Origin: Polaromonas vacuolata
GTDB taxonomy: Bacteria; Pseudomonadota; Gammaproteobacteria; Burkholderiales; Burkholderiaceae_C
NCBI RefSeq assembly: GCF_012584515.1
Contig: NZ_CP051461.1
Coordinates: 3,715,501-3,779,500, forward strand
DNA: 64,000 nucleotides
Direction: 5' to 3'
In this document: in pieces, positions 62,941 through 64,000 of the stretch
Numbering within the stretch: position 1 is the stretch's first letter
Layout: each line of letters starts with the position of its first letter
Position numbers and translations under genes: made by a program
Notes under the pieces: model-generated
Seen by the model: the letters and a program-made list of their open reading frames with translations, nothing else
The model's database searches: none
What the model was told of the DNA's origin: nothing

Positions 62941-63570
62941 TTAGTCCTGAACAAACTGCATCGCAGTACCAGCGAGCATCAACATATCGCCGTTTTTGAG
63001 TAACGCTGCATCATCGCCAATCGGCAAACCGTTGAGCAAGGGTCGCTCTTGACCGTCCACATGCACCAACACAAAGCCTTGCGCTCGCTTGGTAATAGTC
63101 GCTACCGCTTGGCCAGGCTTGCCTATCGTTGTGACGACCTTAACCAGAACGATTTCGCGATCCGCTGCCACACCAGACAGGACCTTGATAGAGGCATTAA
63201 AACTGGCCACTGAATGCGGGGCTGTGATGCGCGTGGCTGTATCTGACTCGCTGGCGTGCCGACTTCCAACGCTGCTATTTTCGGGCTCGCTTAGGTACTC
63301 GATCTTGAAGTTACCAATTTCAATTACGTCCTTGTTTTGTAAAAGCTGCCTTTTCACAACCTTGCCATTCACGCAGCTGCCGTTGGTGCTATTTAAATCT
63401 TCTAAGAACACATCTTCGCCGCTTATTTGCACCAACGCATGCTCGCCGCTGACGGCAAGATTATCGATCACTATGTCGTTATAAGGTCGCCTACCTAGGG
63501 AGGTTCGGCTCTTCGTCAATTGGACTTCATTGATGACGACACCATCTTTAGAGACGATTATTTTCGGCAT
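62941..63570 (-). CDS. FHA domain protein
   Basis: A 209-aa protein with an N-terminal forkhead-associated domain that binds phosphothreonine (about residues 22-92; LGRRPYNDIVID, SGEHA, DLNSTNGSCVN). The C-terminal half looks like a second, degenerate FHA-like beta-sandwich (LNGLPIGDDAALLKNGDMLMLAG). It is 38 bp downstream of a PP2C phosphatase, indicating a Ser/Thr phosphorylation circuit, probably with a kinase outside the window. Confidence 0.93.
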   Translation of the reverse strand: MPKIIVSKDGVVINEVQLTKSRTSLGRRPYNDIVIDNLAVSGEHALVQISGEDVFLEDLNSTNGSCVNGKVVKRQLLQNKDVIEIGNFKIEYLSEPENSSVGSRHASESDTATRITAPHSVASFNASIKVLSGVAADREIVLVKVVTTIGKPGQAVATITKRAQGFVLVHVDGQERPLLNGLPIGDDAALLKNGDMLMLAGTAMQFVQD

Positions 63571-63608
63571 GGCCGACTCCTGTTTAATTTTGCTCTGTCA
63601 GGCTGTAT

Positions 63609-64000
63609 TTATTTGCCCAGCATACGGGACAAAAAACTGCGTTTTTCAAGCGCTTGACTGGCCAGTACCAGCAACACAGAAATGTTATCGCGCCCGCCGC
63701 TGGTGTTGGCCGCCGAAGTCAAGCGCCAAGCTTTTTGCTCTAATGATTCAAAGCCTTGCATGATCTCGGAAATCACTTCATCGCGCACCATATCTGAGAG
63801 TCCGTCGGAACACATCAAATACAGATCACCAGACTCCACACGGTGCTCGTGAATCTCTAGCGCCACACCATCTTCAACCCCCAAAGCACGCGTCACCAAG
63901 TTACGGTTGCTAGAAGTCAACGCCGCCTCTGGCGTGATCAGCCCAGCATCAATTTGCTCTTGCAACAGGGAATGGTCTTTAGTGATTTGCACCAGCGCAT
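63609..64000 (-). CDS. PP2C-family serine/threonine phosphatase (C-terminal part)
   Basis: The visible 130 or so residues are the second half of a PPM/PP2C phosphatase. The pattern ITKDHSLLQEQIDAG, the ALGV segment, YLMCSDGLSDMV (metal-binding Asp) and SGGRDNISVLLV (metal-binding Asp) are all conserved. The frame continues past the window edge, so the start is missing. It would remove phosphate from Ser/Thr proteins, opposing a kinase and influencing FHA binding by the next gene. Confidence 0.95.
   Translation of the reverse strand, partial: ALVQITKDHSLLQEQIDAGLITPEAALTSSNRNLVTRALGVEDGVALEIHEHRVESGDLYLMCSDGLSDMVRDEVISEIMQGFESLEQKAWRLTSAANTSGGRDNISVLLVLASQALEKRSFLSRMLGK

Overview
The window looks like chromosomal DNA from a betaproteobacterium of the order Burkholderiales, most likely a Comamonadaceae member related to Rhodoferax or Polaromonas. 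This is inferred from gene content and order (def-fmt divergent from LysM-dprA-smg, yajC-secD-secF, a fused indolepyruvate ferredoxin oxidoreductase, DUF1631, yhdP divergent from glnE, GST-purB-DUF2007) and from protein style, not from a marker gene. The DNA is moderately GC-rich and densely coded. I see no rRNA, tRNA, CRISPR array, insertion sequence or prophage.

Layout. 1-8.9 kb: the end of a hybrid sensor kinase, a PAP2 phosphatase, a lipoprotein esterase, pgk-pyk, azlCD and def-fmt. 9-24 kb: LysM-dprA-smg, DUF1631, the yajC-secD-secF export operon, the large indolepyruvate oxidoreductase, an MliC-like lipoprotein and mltA with an overlapping divergent small membrane protein. 24-40 kb: a two-component system, yhdP, glnE and a three-gene RND efflux operon (outer-membrane factor, adaptor, pump). 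40-52 kb: a lipid-centred region, described below. 52-58.7 kb: purB and two small zinc-ribbon or Cys-motif proteins, a yybP-ykoY-type manganese riboswitch ahead of a TerC protein, a holin-like membrane protein, a BepA-like M48 protease and moaC. 58.7-64 kb: two tandem PglL/O-antigen-ligase-like proteins beside a type IV pilin, then an FHA protein and a PP2C phosphatase that runs off the window.

The most interesting stretch is 40.0-51.9 kb. It holds an alpha/beta hydrolase with a cysteine nucleophile, a stand-alone acyl carrier protein, a FabF-like ketosynthase with an intact C-H-H triad, and (divergently, in a pair with rfaE2) a diiron protein with every ligand expected of a soluble acyl-ACP desaturase. 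A 19-base palindrome lies between that desaturase-like gene and an exported thioredoxin-type glutathione peroxidase. Next comes a tightly packed seven-gene operon: FAD oxidoreductase, DUF1365, Cfa-like methyltransferase, chalcone-isomerase-like protein, MFS transporter, DUF3833 lipoprotein and SDR. Read together, the region could make or modify an acyl chain on a dedicated carrier, desaturate it, methylate or oxidise it in the membrane, and protect it from peroxidation. The enzyme families are recognisable. The link between the two gene groups is my inference.

Several start codons were chosen over longer in-frame alternatives on the basis of ribosome-binding sites, signal peptides or family length; each is stated in its entry.
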